Assembly: GCA_944739405.2 (NCBI GenBank)
Contig: OX123183.2
Coordinates: 93,448,729 to 93,512,728 of the forward strand
Direction: 5' to 3'
Origin: Euclidia mi
Lineage: Eukaryota; Arthropoda; Insecta; Lepidoptera; Erebidae
DNA length: 64,000 nucleotides
A program made the position numbers and the translations under genes. Below the pieces are notes generated by a model, which worked only from the letters and a program-made list of their open reading frames with translations, was not told the origin of the DNA and searched no databases. Positions within the stretch are counted from its first letter, which is position 1. Every line of letters starts with the position of its first letter. Below, piece after piece: positions 11,275-23,113 of the stretch.

Positions 11275-12400
11275 ATACATACATAGACTCACGCCTGTTT
11301 CCCCGAAGGGGTAGGCAGAGGCATATTAAACGCCCACTTTTCGCCAGTGTTTTGATCCCACGTAATAGGTAGCGAGCCTATTGCCGCTTATCGGGATATT
11401 TTGTTTGCCAGAGCCTCGTCCGTTGATCGGCAGGTGCACCACTTGCAGGTGAGGTTGGCTTGGGCCCTAAGATCTTGGTGGGAACCCTATGCACCCCTTA
11501 ATTAAGCGATGCTTAATTAGGGTACTGCTAACCTAATGAGAGCCACCGTTTTCATGCTCTCCACGTAAAATGGTGTAATAATAATAACAGCTTTCAAACA
11601 TCACCTTCATCGAGTAATATAAACAAAAAAATGTATTACAAGATGAAAAGAAACCTTACAACCGCAGGGCAGCTTTGTGGCGAGCTGAATGTGTGTGGCG
11701 ACACTGCGGTCCCGAATGCTTTGAGAGAGTCGGTCAGGGCCTCGTCTCCAGCTTGCCTTTACTGGCTGGTCGGAGTGGATTTCCAAGAGCACCCGCAGGA
11801 CTCTCAACACTGGCTTGCCTTGGTCGGCCGGCCAGAGGGATCCGCAAGAGCTACCAGCTCGGGGGTGGAAGTGTCATTCTCAAGGGCGTAACTACGGGGA
11901 AACCCGCTCCGAGCCTCCGTTGTCACGAGACCCGCGATGGTGAAACCGGTGCCGCACCGCTTATCACCCCTAGCCACTCGCACCGGTGTTTCCCTCTGGC
12001 TGCCTCTATGGCAGAGTTTGTTTGCTTTGGGCGGCTGTTAAGAGAGGGCCCATCCAGTGAGTTGGCGAGTCACCACCCGCCATCCGGACGGATACTATTA
12101 GAGTATTACCCGCAGGTGCCATTTTTCATCCATAAAAATTACAAGTCCATCAAACACCCAATCCCATAAACCAATTAAATAAGGCTCCACATATTACAAT
12201 AGTCTTACATATGCTGCGGCTAGTCCATAGCTGTTCTCAGTAGTGCAGTTGTGGAGGCTCCGCTGCATGTGTCCCATCCCATTTTAGATTAAAGCTCTCT
12301 ACGGGCCTCTGCGCGTTGGATCCATATCCCCGTGTAAGCCTCCCAAAGGTCCGTTTATTCTTTTAACACTAAATGTTAGAAGAATAGCCGTGTAACAGAG
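11275..12400 (+). mobile_element. GC-richer interspersed element starting CTCACGCCTGTTTCCCC
   Basis: The left part (CTCACGCCTGTTTCCCCGAA, AGGGGTAGGCAGAG, GGTAGCGAGCCTATTG) reappears inverted at 36460-36575 and is a block I recognise from moth and butterfly genomes. The rest to about 12400 is noticeably GC-richer than its surroundings and has open frames on + (11631-11891, 11675-12169) without recognisable domains. It looks like the untranslated part of a retroelement. It directly precedes the 3' end of the next, oppositely oriented LINE. Confidence 0.45.
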
Positions 12401-12412
12401 ACACTTACGAAT

Positions 12413-15400
12413 AATAATAATAATTCATTTATTCGCAAGAAAATGGTACATTAACAGGTGTTTATAAATGGTTGGTTACAGCATATTCTGTCCCTTGGGG
12501 CGTGCGAATTGAGTGCAGTAAACGGGTACTACATGGGAATATAAAGAACAAATATATTAGAAACATAACAATGAGTGGCACATGAAACAAAATAACATTT
12601 TACTAATATGCTTCGGTGATAATATTAGTTGCCTAGGGCCTTATCTTCAAGATATTCCTTGACACTATTATAAGTTTTATTTAATAGTATATTAAAAAGT
12701 TGTTTTTTAAATTGGGATATAGGTAACATTTTGATACTTAGCGGAATATGGTTATATATTTTAATTGCCATACAGTATGCATTTCTTCTAAATAATTCCA
12801 ATTTAATAGATGGCAGTTATGTATCATCAAATTTTAAAAACTATTCAGCATGATGTTTTACTAGTAAACCTATTTCTAATATGTATAAGCATGGAACAGG
12901 TAAAATCTTGTGTTTTTTAAATAGAGGTTTACAGCTTGTCAGTGTATCGACTCCACATACTGCTCGAATACACTTCTTTTGGGTTATAAGAACTCTTTCA
13001 ACTTCAACCGAGTTACCCCATACAACAATGCCGTATCTGAGCAGGGAGGATACGTAAGCATGGTATGCAGATAGTGCAGCATTAATGTTTACTGTCAGTT
13101 TAACTTTTTTTAAACATTTATAAATCGATCTATTTTATTGACTAGTTTTTCTAAATGAGGTTTCCAATTACAATATTTATCGACCCTGATACCTAAAAAT
13201 ACGCAATTATCAACAATGATTCGTGTCATTATGATTTAATTTAGATTTGTTGCATATGTTTGGAACTGAATAATATTTGTTTTTGTCATGTTTATCTTAA
13301 GGTTGTTTTAATTAAGCCAGCTTATGGCATTATTGAGTGTCGCTTTTATATTTATTTCTAGATTAAGTTTATGTTTATCTTTAATTATTATTGTTGTATC
13401 ATCAGCAAATAGTATAATTTCCTGGTAGATTGCATCCGGGAAATCGTTAATGTATAATAGAAACAAAAGAGGGGCTAAAATACTCCCTTAGGGCGTACCA
13501 TAATTGTTTATTTTGTACATCGATCTGTATTGCTTTTATTTATTTTTATAAGTTCTGTTTAATTCGACATATTGTATTCGATTTTCTAGATAACTCTCAA
13601 TCCAGTTATAAATATTTCCACGTAACCAATAATTTGAGAGCTTTGAGAGCAGTTTTTGGTGACAGACGAAGTCAACAGCTTTTGTCATGTCTAGAAACAG
13701 ACATGCGACTATAGATTTATTATTTAAGGCGTCTGTAATATGCTTTATTAAAGAAAAACATGCCAATGCAGTGGAGCTTTGTTTCCGAAAACCGAACGGT
13801 TTTTTTATTTAAGATATTACAAGAAGTTAGAAATGTCTCTATTTTGATGTACATAACTTTCTCGAATATTTTTGATAGTATAGGTATGAGTGTAATTGGT
13901 CTGTAATTATTGATGTTAGTTTTGGCTCCTTTTTTGTGCATTGGCTTAACAATTGACAGTTAAAGACGATCAGGGAATTTACCTTCTACGAGTGACAGGT
14001 TAATGATATAGGTTAATGGTGCTACTAAAGAGTGTGCGCAGGTTTTTAATACCTTTGTACTTATATCATCATAGCCAGTAGAATGAGTATTTTTTAAGGA
14101 GTTTATTATCTTTAATGTGTCAGAGTTGTCTGGTGTGAGAAATAAGGGTCTTAGTATTTTGAGATATTTTGGTGATATGGTTAGGTGAGCCTGTATCTTC
14201 GTATTTTTTAACATTGCTGCACAGTGATACATAGTAATTGTTAAATAAATTACAAATTTTAATAGGCTTGGTATAGATCTTTTTGTTAAATTCTATTGAT
14301 TCTATGTGTGCGCTAGTTATTGCTCTATTATTGTTTTCTTTAATAATTTTCCATGCAGCTGAGCAGGCATTTTTGCGTTTTAATGAAGTTTAGATTGTTT
14401 ATTTGTTGCGCTTTGTTGATACATTGTTTTAATATTGTTATATAATTGTTATACCTTGTCTTATTCTGTCTTTTATTGTGTCTATCAAGATGATATTTCA
14501 AGTATAGCATTCTTTTTCTTATACAACATCGTTTTATATTTTTAGTTAGTTTTCTATTTTTTACGTGTTTGACTACACTTACACTTTTTATGGTTATTTT
14601 AGGGAAACATAAAGTATAAAACATGGTGATAGTGTCATGGAAGGTGTTAAATGCTTCATTTGTACTTTGTTGTTCGTATACCTCAGTGAAGTGCAAATTA
14701 TTAATGCAGTTTTTGAATTTGACCATGTTTTCCTGGCTAAGATCTCTAATGGTTTTGTATTGATAGTTATAAGATTTGTTATTTACACTGTAGGTCTCAT
14801 TGTTGATAGTCAACGATTGGGCAGTTTCATGGTCAGATAATGCTAGGTAATGAATATTAGATTTACCTTCCTGAACGTTACTTACAATTTGATCTAAACA
14901 AGATGATTTTCGCGTCGGTAATGTTATGTGGCTTTTTAAGTTATTGTTTTAAGTATGGATTGTAATTCACTGGATACTTTTTACCTACTTTAATGTATCA
15001 ATGTTCCAATCTACACAGATAATAACGTTGTATTAGACTTCTTGCATAACTTATCAGTGAGTTTTTCAAATTTATTTAAGAATATACTTGTGCTGGATGA
15101 GGGTGTTCTGTAAATGCATACTATTACAAGATTAAAAGTAGTAATTTCTTTAGCACTACATTCAAAATGAAGGGGGAATAAAGGTGGTAAGTTGCTAATA
15201 TGTTTGTATGCCAGGTCATGCTTTATTAGTATGCATGAGCCTTCTCTGCGTTGGTTAGGGCGTGAGAAAAACAAAGCTAATTTGTAATTGCCTATTCTAA
15301 GGTTGGGTTCAGATCCTTGTTTTAAAAAGGTTTCTGTTAAGCAGATAATGTCAATATTACCTATATTATTCGATAAATCATTTATGGCTACCTCAATAAG

Positions 15401-15660
15401 CTCTTGTATATTTATTACGCCTGCTATATTTAGGTGTATTATTGTAGTAGTTCTTGGCTTAATTTTATCTGCGAAAACAAATAGTATTTTGGGCCTTTTT
15501 TGGTGGTTGTATAGTTGTAAAATAATCAGTTATTTTAGTTTGTTTAGTTTTTGTATTAGCTGGTACATTTGTTTGTGTACAGTGTAGTGGTAAGAGAGAG
15601 TATACTCTACTTCCATTTTTGTGGATCATGTAAAATCTTATCTTGGTATATTTAATTGTG
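12413..15660 (-). mobile_element. Decayed Jockey/CR1-type LINE with endonuclease and reverse transcriptase
   Basis: Read right to left: 15600-15011 encodes an endonuclease region (FFSRPNQRREGSCILIKHD, then LVIVCIYRTPSSS). 14813-14340 is the linker, with many Lys, Arg and Asn. 14232-13960 starts the reverse transcriptase (STGYDDISTKVLKTCAHSLV). 13941-13720 has NNYRPITLIPILSKIFEKV. 13766-13536 has CLFLDMTKAVDFV. The active-site box reads FADDTT near 13400. Frameshifts and stops break it into at least six frames. The 3' end is a (TTA)n run at 12413-12432, usual for non-LTR elements. Confidence 0.8.
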
Positions 15661-15928
15661 TTAATTCATATATTTTTTTTTAAATTTATTCTTTATGCAC
15701 AAACATAGTACACAGGTGGACTTAATGCCTAGTGGCATTTTCTGCCAGTCAACCTTTTGGTGGTGCAGAGATAGATGAGGTAGATAAATTAGCCATGTGG
15801 TGAAAATAGGATATCTATTAAATACATATTAATAATTTAGATACATATTATTAACCATAAATATACTATAGATATATATAATTATTCATAGATATGATAC
15901 ATAAATATAATACATAAATATATTACAT
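15660..15928 (-). mobile_element. LINE 3' tail fragment
   Basis: The tract GTGGACTTAATGCC, TTTTCTGCCAGTCAACC followed by ATAT-rich DNA matches 3955-4230. It abuts the Penelope-like element on its right. No coding part remains. Confidence 0.5.
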
Positions 15929-15929
15929 G

Positions 15930-16870
15930 TCGCGGGTGATGATGCGAGCATTTGAAATCCGTAGCGACCTCGTTAGTGAACAGAGCCTATGACCTCTGTG
16001 ACCCTGAACACTTAAACAGTGAATTGTCACATGTTCAGAAGGTACTAAGGCGCAACGGATACAAAAAGGAGATACCCCGTCGGAAGAGGAAGGACCGCAA
16101 ACCTGAAGTAAGCAGAGTGCCGGCTTACATGCCTTATATCAAGGGAGTGACGGACAAAGTTGGAACAGTACTACAGAAATACTCCATCAAGACTGTATAT
16201 AGTCCCCTCTCCAAGGTAGCACACAATCTGCGTACCCCAAAGGACGTAATTCCTCTACAAACACCAGGCGTCTACAAGGTCGATTGCAGTTGTGGTAGTT
16301 CCTATATCGGACAGACCAAACGAACGATCGCTGAAAGGGTCAAAGAACATATCACAGCTGTCAAAAATCGACAAATTAATTAATCTGCCATAGCTGAGCA
16401 TTTGCTGGAATCTGGACCAAACCACTGGATAGAATTACATCAACCACAAGTATTATCCACCGATCGCCACTATTACTCCAGGATAGTACGTGAAGCCGTG
16501 AAGCGGTTGAAATCAAAAAACATAGAAATTTCAACCGGGAGGACGGATACAGACTATCGACCACTTGGAACCCAGTTATCAACAAATGCAAACAACGCCG
16601 CAGTAACACAACTCATCAGTGTGTAGACGTCATAAGTGTAGTGTGTCGAGGTACCGACAGTGCGGATAGAACTAAAAATATCAAAAATACAAAACAAGTG
16701 AGGGTAGCTGCCGAAACCCGCGCTTCACAAGGACGGCGCTGAGCTGACATCAGTCCCTCCGCGACCACAACTGTTGCAAGCCGGTAGAAACGTAGGAGAA
16801 TAACAGAGGTATGTATGCCTTGAAACAAATAAATTATCGCGACTAAGACCCGCTAAATAATATTGTATGA
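15930..16870 (+). mobile_element. Penelope-like element, 3' part with GIY-YIG endonuclease domain
   Basis: 15952-16626 is one reading frame apart from a single in-frame TAA at 16381-16383. The first part is basic (RRKRKDRK) and resembles the tail of a Penelope reverse transcriptase. It is followed by a GIY-YIG nuclease: GVYK at about residues 106-109 of the frame, CSCGSSYIGQTKR at about 113-125, KEH at about 131-133, and SAIAEH just after the stop. A CxC pair just before YIG is typical of the Penelope version. The reverse transcriptase core is missing, so this is a 5'-truncated copy. Its right edge merges into the GACGTC array by about 16900. Confidence 0.8.
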
Positions 16871-16899
16871 TGTATACAAATCGCGAAAGTTTAAAATCG

Positions 16900-19800
16900 G
16901 TCATGATATATGTCCCTAATTTTACACCATAACAAAATGTCAAATGCGTCTAATTACAAAAAAACAACCTAAATGATATTTTTCAATCGGCGCAGTGATT
17001 TAATTTGTGTTAGATTTTATTTTTTGTTTATTGTTTAGCAGGGTATTTATACAAATCACTTGTGCGAATCACAGTTATTTAGACATATATGTACTAATAC
17101 GGACGTTATAATGTCGTAAAAGTTTCACAATATCTGTCATTTGACGTCCAAGACGTCAAAAGATTAATAGTTTAAAACTTTTACAATATTGCCACGTCCG
17201 TATACCCGTATTTATCTAAATACCTGTAAAACTTGCAAATGATTACATATATGGACGTTTGAGGCTAAGCGTATGCTTTTACGTAGATATGCGTATGACT
17301 TTGTAACTCAGTGCAGTTGATGCAGACACAGGTAGTCAGCTTCTGCCAGAGCAGAACCTGAGCCGCAGCATATGCAGCTGTCAGTATGTTCCGGTATTAA
17401 ATAATCGTTGCGTCACCCAAATCTCAGCATACGCTTAGCCACAATTTCGTTACAAGTTTGATACTATCTATCATTTGACGTCCAGGATGTTAAATGACAA
17501 ATAGTTTGAAAATTTACGATATTGTAACGTCCGTATACTACGAGTATACGGACGTTACAATATCGTAAATTTTCACGATTTTAATTTCGTATATCTAAAT
17601 AGGTATATAAAAATATTGTGAGTGTAAGATGCTTATTTAGGGTTCTGCTAACCTAATAAGAGCCACCGTTTTTATGCTCACCACGTAAAATCGTGTAAAA
17701 TCTTATCTTGGTATATTTCATTGTGTTAGTTAATATTGCGAACTTTAATATTATACGGATGTCAGATAATGGAAATATAATTAAATCGTGGGATATTCGG
17801 CGTCCGTTTATAATTTGAATCAAATTCGATTACTGACGTCTGTATATCCGTTTTATAAACGTAGGTTGGTAAAGCTCACTGTGTTCGACTTGAGTTTATT
17901 TGAGATAATTTACTTATCAGCACTTAACTATCATACCTACCTTATTAAAATTGTTCCTAAATAATAATAATTTGTAATTAGAAGTAAGTAGATACCTTCA
18001 ATTTAAGCGACTGTTTCTTGTGACTGTGATTTATATCCCTAATTTTACACCAAAACGAAATGTCAAATGCGCCTTATTACCAAAAAAATCTAAATGTTAT
18101 TTTTCAATCGGCGCTGCGATTTAATTTGTGTTATATTTTATTTTTCGTTAATTGTTTAAGAGGGTTTAAACTAAGCACTTGTGCGATTCACAGTTATTTA
18201 GACACATATTTACTTATACGTACGTTATAATGTCGTAAAAGTTTCACATAATCTGTCATTTGACGTCCAAGATGTCAAATGATTAATAGTTTGAAACTTT
18301 TACGATATTGCCACGTCCGTATACTCGTATTTATCTTAATACCTGTAAAACTTGCAAATGTTTACATATATGAACGTTTGAGGCTAAGCGTATGCTTTTG
18401 CGTAGATATACTACGAGTATACGGATGTTACAATATCGTGAATTTTCAAGATTTTAATTTCGTATATCTATATACGTATATAAAAAATGTTGTAAGTTTA
18501 TGATGCTTAATTAGGGTACTGCTAACTTAATGAGAGCCACCGTTTTCATGTTCACCACGTAAAATCGTGTAAATCTTATCTTGGTATATTTCATTGTGTT
18601 AGTTAATATTGTAAACTTTAATATTATACGGATGTCAGGTAATTGAAATATATTTAAATCATGGGATTTTCAACGTCCGTTTATATCAAATTGGATTACT
18701 GACGTCCGTATATCCGTTTTATAAACGTAGGTTGGTATAGCCCACTGTGTTCGACTTGAGTTTATTTAAGATAATTTTGTATTTTAAGTGACCTGATTAT
18801 TACTTATCAGTAAATATCATATCTACCTCATTAAAAGTGTTCCTAAATAATAATGATTTTAAATCAGAAGTAAGTAGACAGGTACCTTTAATTTAAGTTA
18901 CTATTTCTTGTGACTGTGATTTAAATCTAAATGTTATTTTTCAATCGGCGCGGCGATTTAATTTGGGTTAGATTTTATTTTTTGTTTATTGTTTAGCAGG
19001 GTTTAAACAAATCACTTGTGCGATTCACAGTTATTTACACATATATGTACTTATACGGACGTTATAATGTCGTAAAAGTTTCACAATATCTGTCATTTGA
19101 CGTCCAAGATGTCAAATGATTAATAGTTTGAAACTTTTATGATATTGCCACGTCCGTATACTCATATTTATCTTAATACCTGTAAAACTTTCAAATGTTT
19201 ACATATATGAACGTTTGAGGCTAAGCGTATGCTTTTGCGTAGATATGCGTATACTACGAGTATACGAATGTTACAATATCGTGAATTTTCATGATTTTAA
19301 TTTCGTATATCTATATACATATATAAAAAATGTTGTAAGTTTATGATGCTTAATTAGGGTACTGCTAACTTAATGAGAGCCACCGTTTTTATGTTCACCA
19401 CGTAAAATCGTGTAAATCTTATCTTGGTATATTTCATTGTGTAAGTTAATATTGTAAACTTTAATATTATACGGATGTCAGGTAATTGAAATATATTTAA
19501 ATCGTGGGATTTTCAACGTCCGTTTATATCAAATTGGATTACTGACGTCCGTATATCCGTTTTATAAACGTAGGTTGGTATAGCCTACTGTGTTCGACTT
19601 GAGTTTATTTAAGATAATTTTGTATTTTAAGTGACCTGATTATTACTTATCAGTAAATATCATATCTACCTCATTAAAAGTGTTCCTAAATAATAACGAT
19701 TTTAAATCAGATGTAAGTAGACAGGTACCTTTAATTTAAGTTACTATTTCTTGGGACTGTGATTTAAATCTAAATGTTATTTTTCAATCGGCGCGGCGAT

Positions 19801-20095
19801 TTAATTTGTGTTAGATTTTATTTTTTGTTTATTGTTTAGCAGGGTTTAAACAAATCACTTGTGTGATTCACAGCTATTTACACATATATGTACTTATACG
19901 GACGTTATAATATCGTAAAAGTTTCACAATATCTGTCATTTGACGTCCAAGATGTCAAATGATTAATAGTCTGAAACTTTTACGATATTGCCACGTCCGT
20001 ATACTCGTATGTTTCTAAATACCTGTAAAACTTGCAAATGATTACATATATGGACATTTGAGGCTAAGCGTATGCTTAGATATGCGTATGATTCT
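16900..20095. repeat. Tandem array of a palindromic GACGTC-rich element (about 840-1120 bp units)
   Basis: The module GGACGTTATAATGTCGTAAA starts at 17101, 18220 (one base changed), 19057 and 19900, giving periods of 1119, 837 and 843 bp. Units share TTTTCAATCGGCGC, the hairpin around TTTGACGTCCAAGATGTCAAA, GGCTAAGCGTATGCTTT, and GAGAGCCACCGTTTT. The first unit carries about 280 bp (with AACTCAGTGCAGTTGATGCAG) that later units lack; the last is truncated near 20090. Units 2 and 3 are nearly identical over long stretches, so the local duplication looks recent. No transposase frame is visible. It is a non-autonomous element multiplied in tandem, or a young satellite. Confidence 0.75.
17508..17574. 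repeat. Perfect 67-nt palindrome at an element junction
   Basis: Two 32-nt arms (GAAAATTTACGATATTGTAA.. and its exact reverse complement) flank a 3-nt centre, ACG. It resembles two terminal inverted repeats joined head to head. The related site at 11067-11206 has the same arms with a longer TATACG-rich centre. Confidence 0.9.
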
Positions 20096-20641
20096 CTCCA
20101 ATACTACGTTAGTACTATTTTTTATATGTGCCAATACTTCTCATAATTTAGAAATAAGTAAATAGGTACTTTACATTTAAGTAAGTATTTCTTGTGATAT
20201 TATCGTAATAAATTGCATTGATCTCAATATTTGTTTTATTTTCATAACTTTAAACTTCACGCTTACGCTAGCATACCTGCACTATAACATAGAAATAATA
20301 TTTATCCACCTACTTATTAAATTTTAAGGAAAGAAGAGCGGCAACGTTGCACTGTTCATAGGAGTTGCGATAGATAGGAAAACGTAAATTAAATTATGTA
20401 TATCACGGGAAGCCAGATAATTGATAGTGTTGGCTGGAGTCCTAATTGATTTCACTATGGTTGTTAATATACGTATATTTGTATATCAATATGTGTCAAA
20501 ATTTCAGAAAAATAATATGCACACAGTATTTGACATTGCCTTAGCGACTAATATTCGCTGTAATAGTTCATATTTTTTAAGTGGAATTGGTGGACGTCAT
20601 AATAATGCGATGTAAAAGGGCGGCAAATAGATAGCGTGATG

Positions 20642-20644
<3 letters not shown>
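20096..20644. other. AT-rich stretch, no gene recognised
   Basis: It lies between the end of the tandem array and the TA microsatellite. No domain or repeat border was recognised. Confidence 0.5.

Positions 20645-20700
<56 letters not shown>
20645..20700. repeat. (AT)n microsatellite
   Basis: About 28 uninterrupted AT units just left of the Harbinger remnant. Confidence 0.95.
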
Positions 20701-20702
<2 letters not shown>

Positions 20703-20808
20703 CAAAAGTACAGTGCGATGAGGAAACCCCTTTTTTGGCGCCACTGTTTTAACTTTTTTAAGTTGACCGATGGACTTTCATTGTATTCGACACATGATAA
20801 AAAGAAAC

Positions 20809-22030
20809 CTAACACTATATCTGCAGGCCTATTGCGTATTTTTGACAGTTACAGTTACCATCGCCACTTCGATGTAGACCGAAGTTTGATGTCAACCGAG
20901 ATTAAGGTTCATTTGGTATTGCGTATGACACATATTGTCAGTGCCTATCAAATTGTTGTTAACACTTCACTATTTTTTATCGACACCATACGACTGATTT
21001 AAGAATACCCATTGGACCATTAAAACTTTATGGATTGTAAGACTTCTTAATTTAGCAATAAAATTCGCTTCTGAGACATGAATTTGGCGCGAATTGTTGG
21101 AAAATATGTCAGCATCCATTGTCCAATATAAAGTTGAAAAATATTTGTTTTGATTTTGTGTATTCGCTTGTGAAAGCCCAACCTAATTTTGGTAAAACAA
21201 GATTCATCGTAAGTGTTATAAGTAGGTATAACTTATTTAACGTTGTTTGAGTATTCTTGTTTCATTTCTATTGTTTTGAAACTAATAATAAGTGGATATT
21301 GTGAAAAGTGAATGACTTTGTGATATCAAACAAGTCGGAAATGTTATACATTGTTGTTTTAAATATAGGTATAAGTAAACCATATATTTTCAAATTAAAT
21401 TAGTGCTTATTCATTGCGCACAGCTGTTTTCCGTTGAGCTTGTGGCATGAGAGGATTAATTTTCTCCAACACTTGCTGGAAACCAACTTTGCTCAAGCGA
21501 AAATTGGCAATAAATTTGCCTTCTGGCAACTGCAGTGGGTCACTAGCATCCCGTGAACGGCGTCGTTGGATGCGAACTCGCTTCTTTTTCCGCTGTTTTT
21601 CAGCAAAATTGAGCAATGAAGGTCGTGAAATATCTACAAAGTTTACATAGGTCACTATATAAATCAAACAAAGTAAGTTTTAAATATTTCCGTCCAATAT
21701 AGGCTTCAGTGATAATCACTACAACTCGAAAAACACAACCTTTGAGTGGTGTCTTTCACGAAGGCAACTTCAACCGAAGTGACTATCAATTTGATGCCCA
21801 CTAAGCTTAGACAATCGCAATATTAAATTATCGATACACAATCATCTGTCAAAATAAGGTTCAGTGGCTATCAGCGACACCGGGTGCCTATGACGTCATC
21901 TCAGTTAGCCACTGATGTTAGCCGATACGAATTTAGCTGTTTGACAGTTATTTGATGTACACTTTGCCAAGTGATCATCAGTTTCAGTGGTCAACTGAGA
22001 TACGCAATAGGCCTACTGATATAGTGTTAG
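20809..22030 (-). mobile_element. PIF/Harbinger-type DNA transposon remnant
   Basis: Terminal inverted repeats of about 30 bp, CTAACACTATATC(T/A)G(C/T)AGGCCTATTGCGTAT, bound 1222 bp. On the - strand, 21407-21667 encodes 86 aa with RRRSRDASDPLQLPEGKF followed by FRLSKVGFQQVLEKINPLM. This resembles the N-terminal part of Harbinger (HARBI1-like) transposase, where DASDPF..L.E..F...FRL is typical. The DDE catalytic region is gone. I could not find a clean 3-bp target duplication, so the ends have probably decayed. Confidence 0.65.
21407..21667 (-). pseudogene. Harbinger transposase N-terminal fragment
   Basis: The 86-aa frame has a basic stretch (KQRKKKRVRIQRRRSRD), then DASDPLQLPEGKFIANFRLS and an acidic/hydrophobic helix. 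Family proteins run to roughly 350-400 aa with a DDE nuclease, absent here. The frame lies inside the inverted-repeat-bounded remnant. Assignment rests on motif resemblance by eye. Confidence 0.6.
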
Positions 22031-22173
22031 TATATCAGTTTTTGTCATCAACATGATGAGAGGTTAATGGAAGTAACGTGATGTTTCCATCCCCAGAAGA
22101 ACGTTCAGGTCAAATTAAATGAAAAATAAAATCCATCATATTATATAATTTTATATGCAGTTTATGAAACAAT

Positions 22174-22413
22174 TGTCCATGTGGTGACGGATTAAGAATA
22201 CGGAATGTCACCACCCCATATCATCCCATGGGTGTCGTAAGAGCCGACAGAGAGAGCATATTATGCAGAGAACAGCACTGTAAGAGAAGGAAAACTTGAT
22301 ACAAACCCTATACCAACCCGTTTGGCCAGCGTGGTATAGTAAGCCAATTCCTCCTTTCAAAGGAGAGGCCTAGTCCAGCAGTGGACTGTTAAAGGCTGAT
22401 GATGATGATGATG
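22174..22413 (+). mobile_element. SINE / RTE-tail retroposon with (GAT)n end
   Basis: It ends GAGGCCTAGTCCAGCAGTGG, ACTGTTAAAGGCTGATGATGATG, a tail I recognise from lepidopteran RTE-type LINEs and their SINEs. The 10-mer ATGAAACAAT occurs at 22164-22173 and again at 22414-22423, consistent with a target-site duplication partly merged with the ATG repeats. No coding capacity. Confidence 0.75.
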
Positions 22414-22475
22414 ATGAAACAATATCTTTATATTTCTCATTTTCTTATTAGATCACTGTCTTAAAACTTCTCTTA

Positions 22476-22663
22476 TTGGCGATGCTAAGATTCTAACTAG
22501 CGACTCTAGCGGCGAATTTGGAAGTTGTCCGGGTACGAGTACGACACTTTTGACAGCTTAACCTCGACGAAGCAAACTTGTATTGAAAGCTGTCAAACGT
22601 GTCGTACCCGGACAACTTCCAAATTCGGTGCTAGAGGCGCGCGGATAATCTTTGCATCGCCAA
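22476..22663. mobile_element. 188-bp palindromic MITE with TA target duplication
   Basis: The ends TTGGCGATGC and GCATCGCCAA are directly flanked by TA on both sides (22474-22475, 22664-22665). Most of the element is one inverted repeat: the long arms share GAATTTGGAAGTTGTCCGGG, TACGA and TTTGACAGCTT around a short AT-rich centre. The TA duplication and TIR structure fit Tc1/mariner-type non-autonomous elements. Its right end is 247 bp upstream of the TMEM62-like start codon. Confidence 0.8.
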
Positions 22664-22909
22664 TACCTACGTCTGTGGATAAATGTAAAAACATTTTAGT
22701 ATTTAGTTGTTTTGACATCACTAGTCAAGTCAACTGCTGACATCCGCTGTCACTGCTGTCAGCTGTGCTGACATTATTGACTGCCTTGGAAATGTCAAAT
22801 GATATTACTGCTCGTAGAATTCAGTTTATAGATAATTTTTACTTTTTAGGCTTATTTAGTTTAAATTATCTCAAGTTTTGTGACTCAACATAGGAACGCA
22901 AAATTGAAA

Positions 22910-23113
22910 ATGATTCTTTCAAAAAGTACTGTGTCAATATTATGTGTGTTGGTGTTGATATCAATCTTTGCAGCGCATTTTTTAAATTCAATTGCAACTG
23001 ATCATAATTTTTATATAGAAGATAAGACTGAAGGTTTTAATCATACTAAGTATTTAGGCGAAAAATACGGCAAAATAACAGACACCAGTGATAACTTAAT
23101 ATGGTTCCTCCAG
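22910..23113 (+). CDS. TMEM62: TMEM62-like exon 1
   Basis: It encodes residues 1-68, from MILSKSTVSILCV to NLIWFLQ. Phase 0 donor CAG|GTTTGC; the +4 to +6 bases are weak, but joining here restores FLQ-ISDIH exactly. Confidence 0.88.

Noticed and set aside
22880..22909. Upstream GTG start for the TMEM62-like protein
   Set aside because: Animal genes rarely start at GTG; the ATG at 22910 opens directly into the hydrophobic anchor expected for the family.
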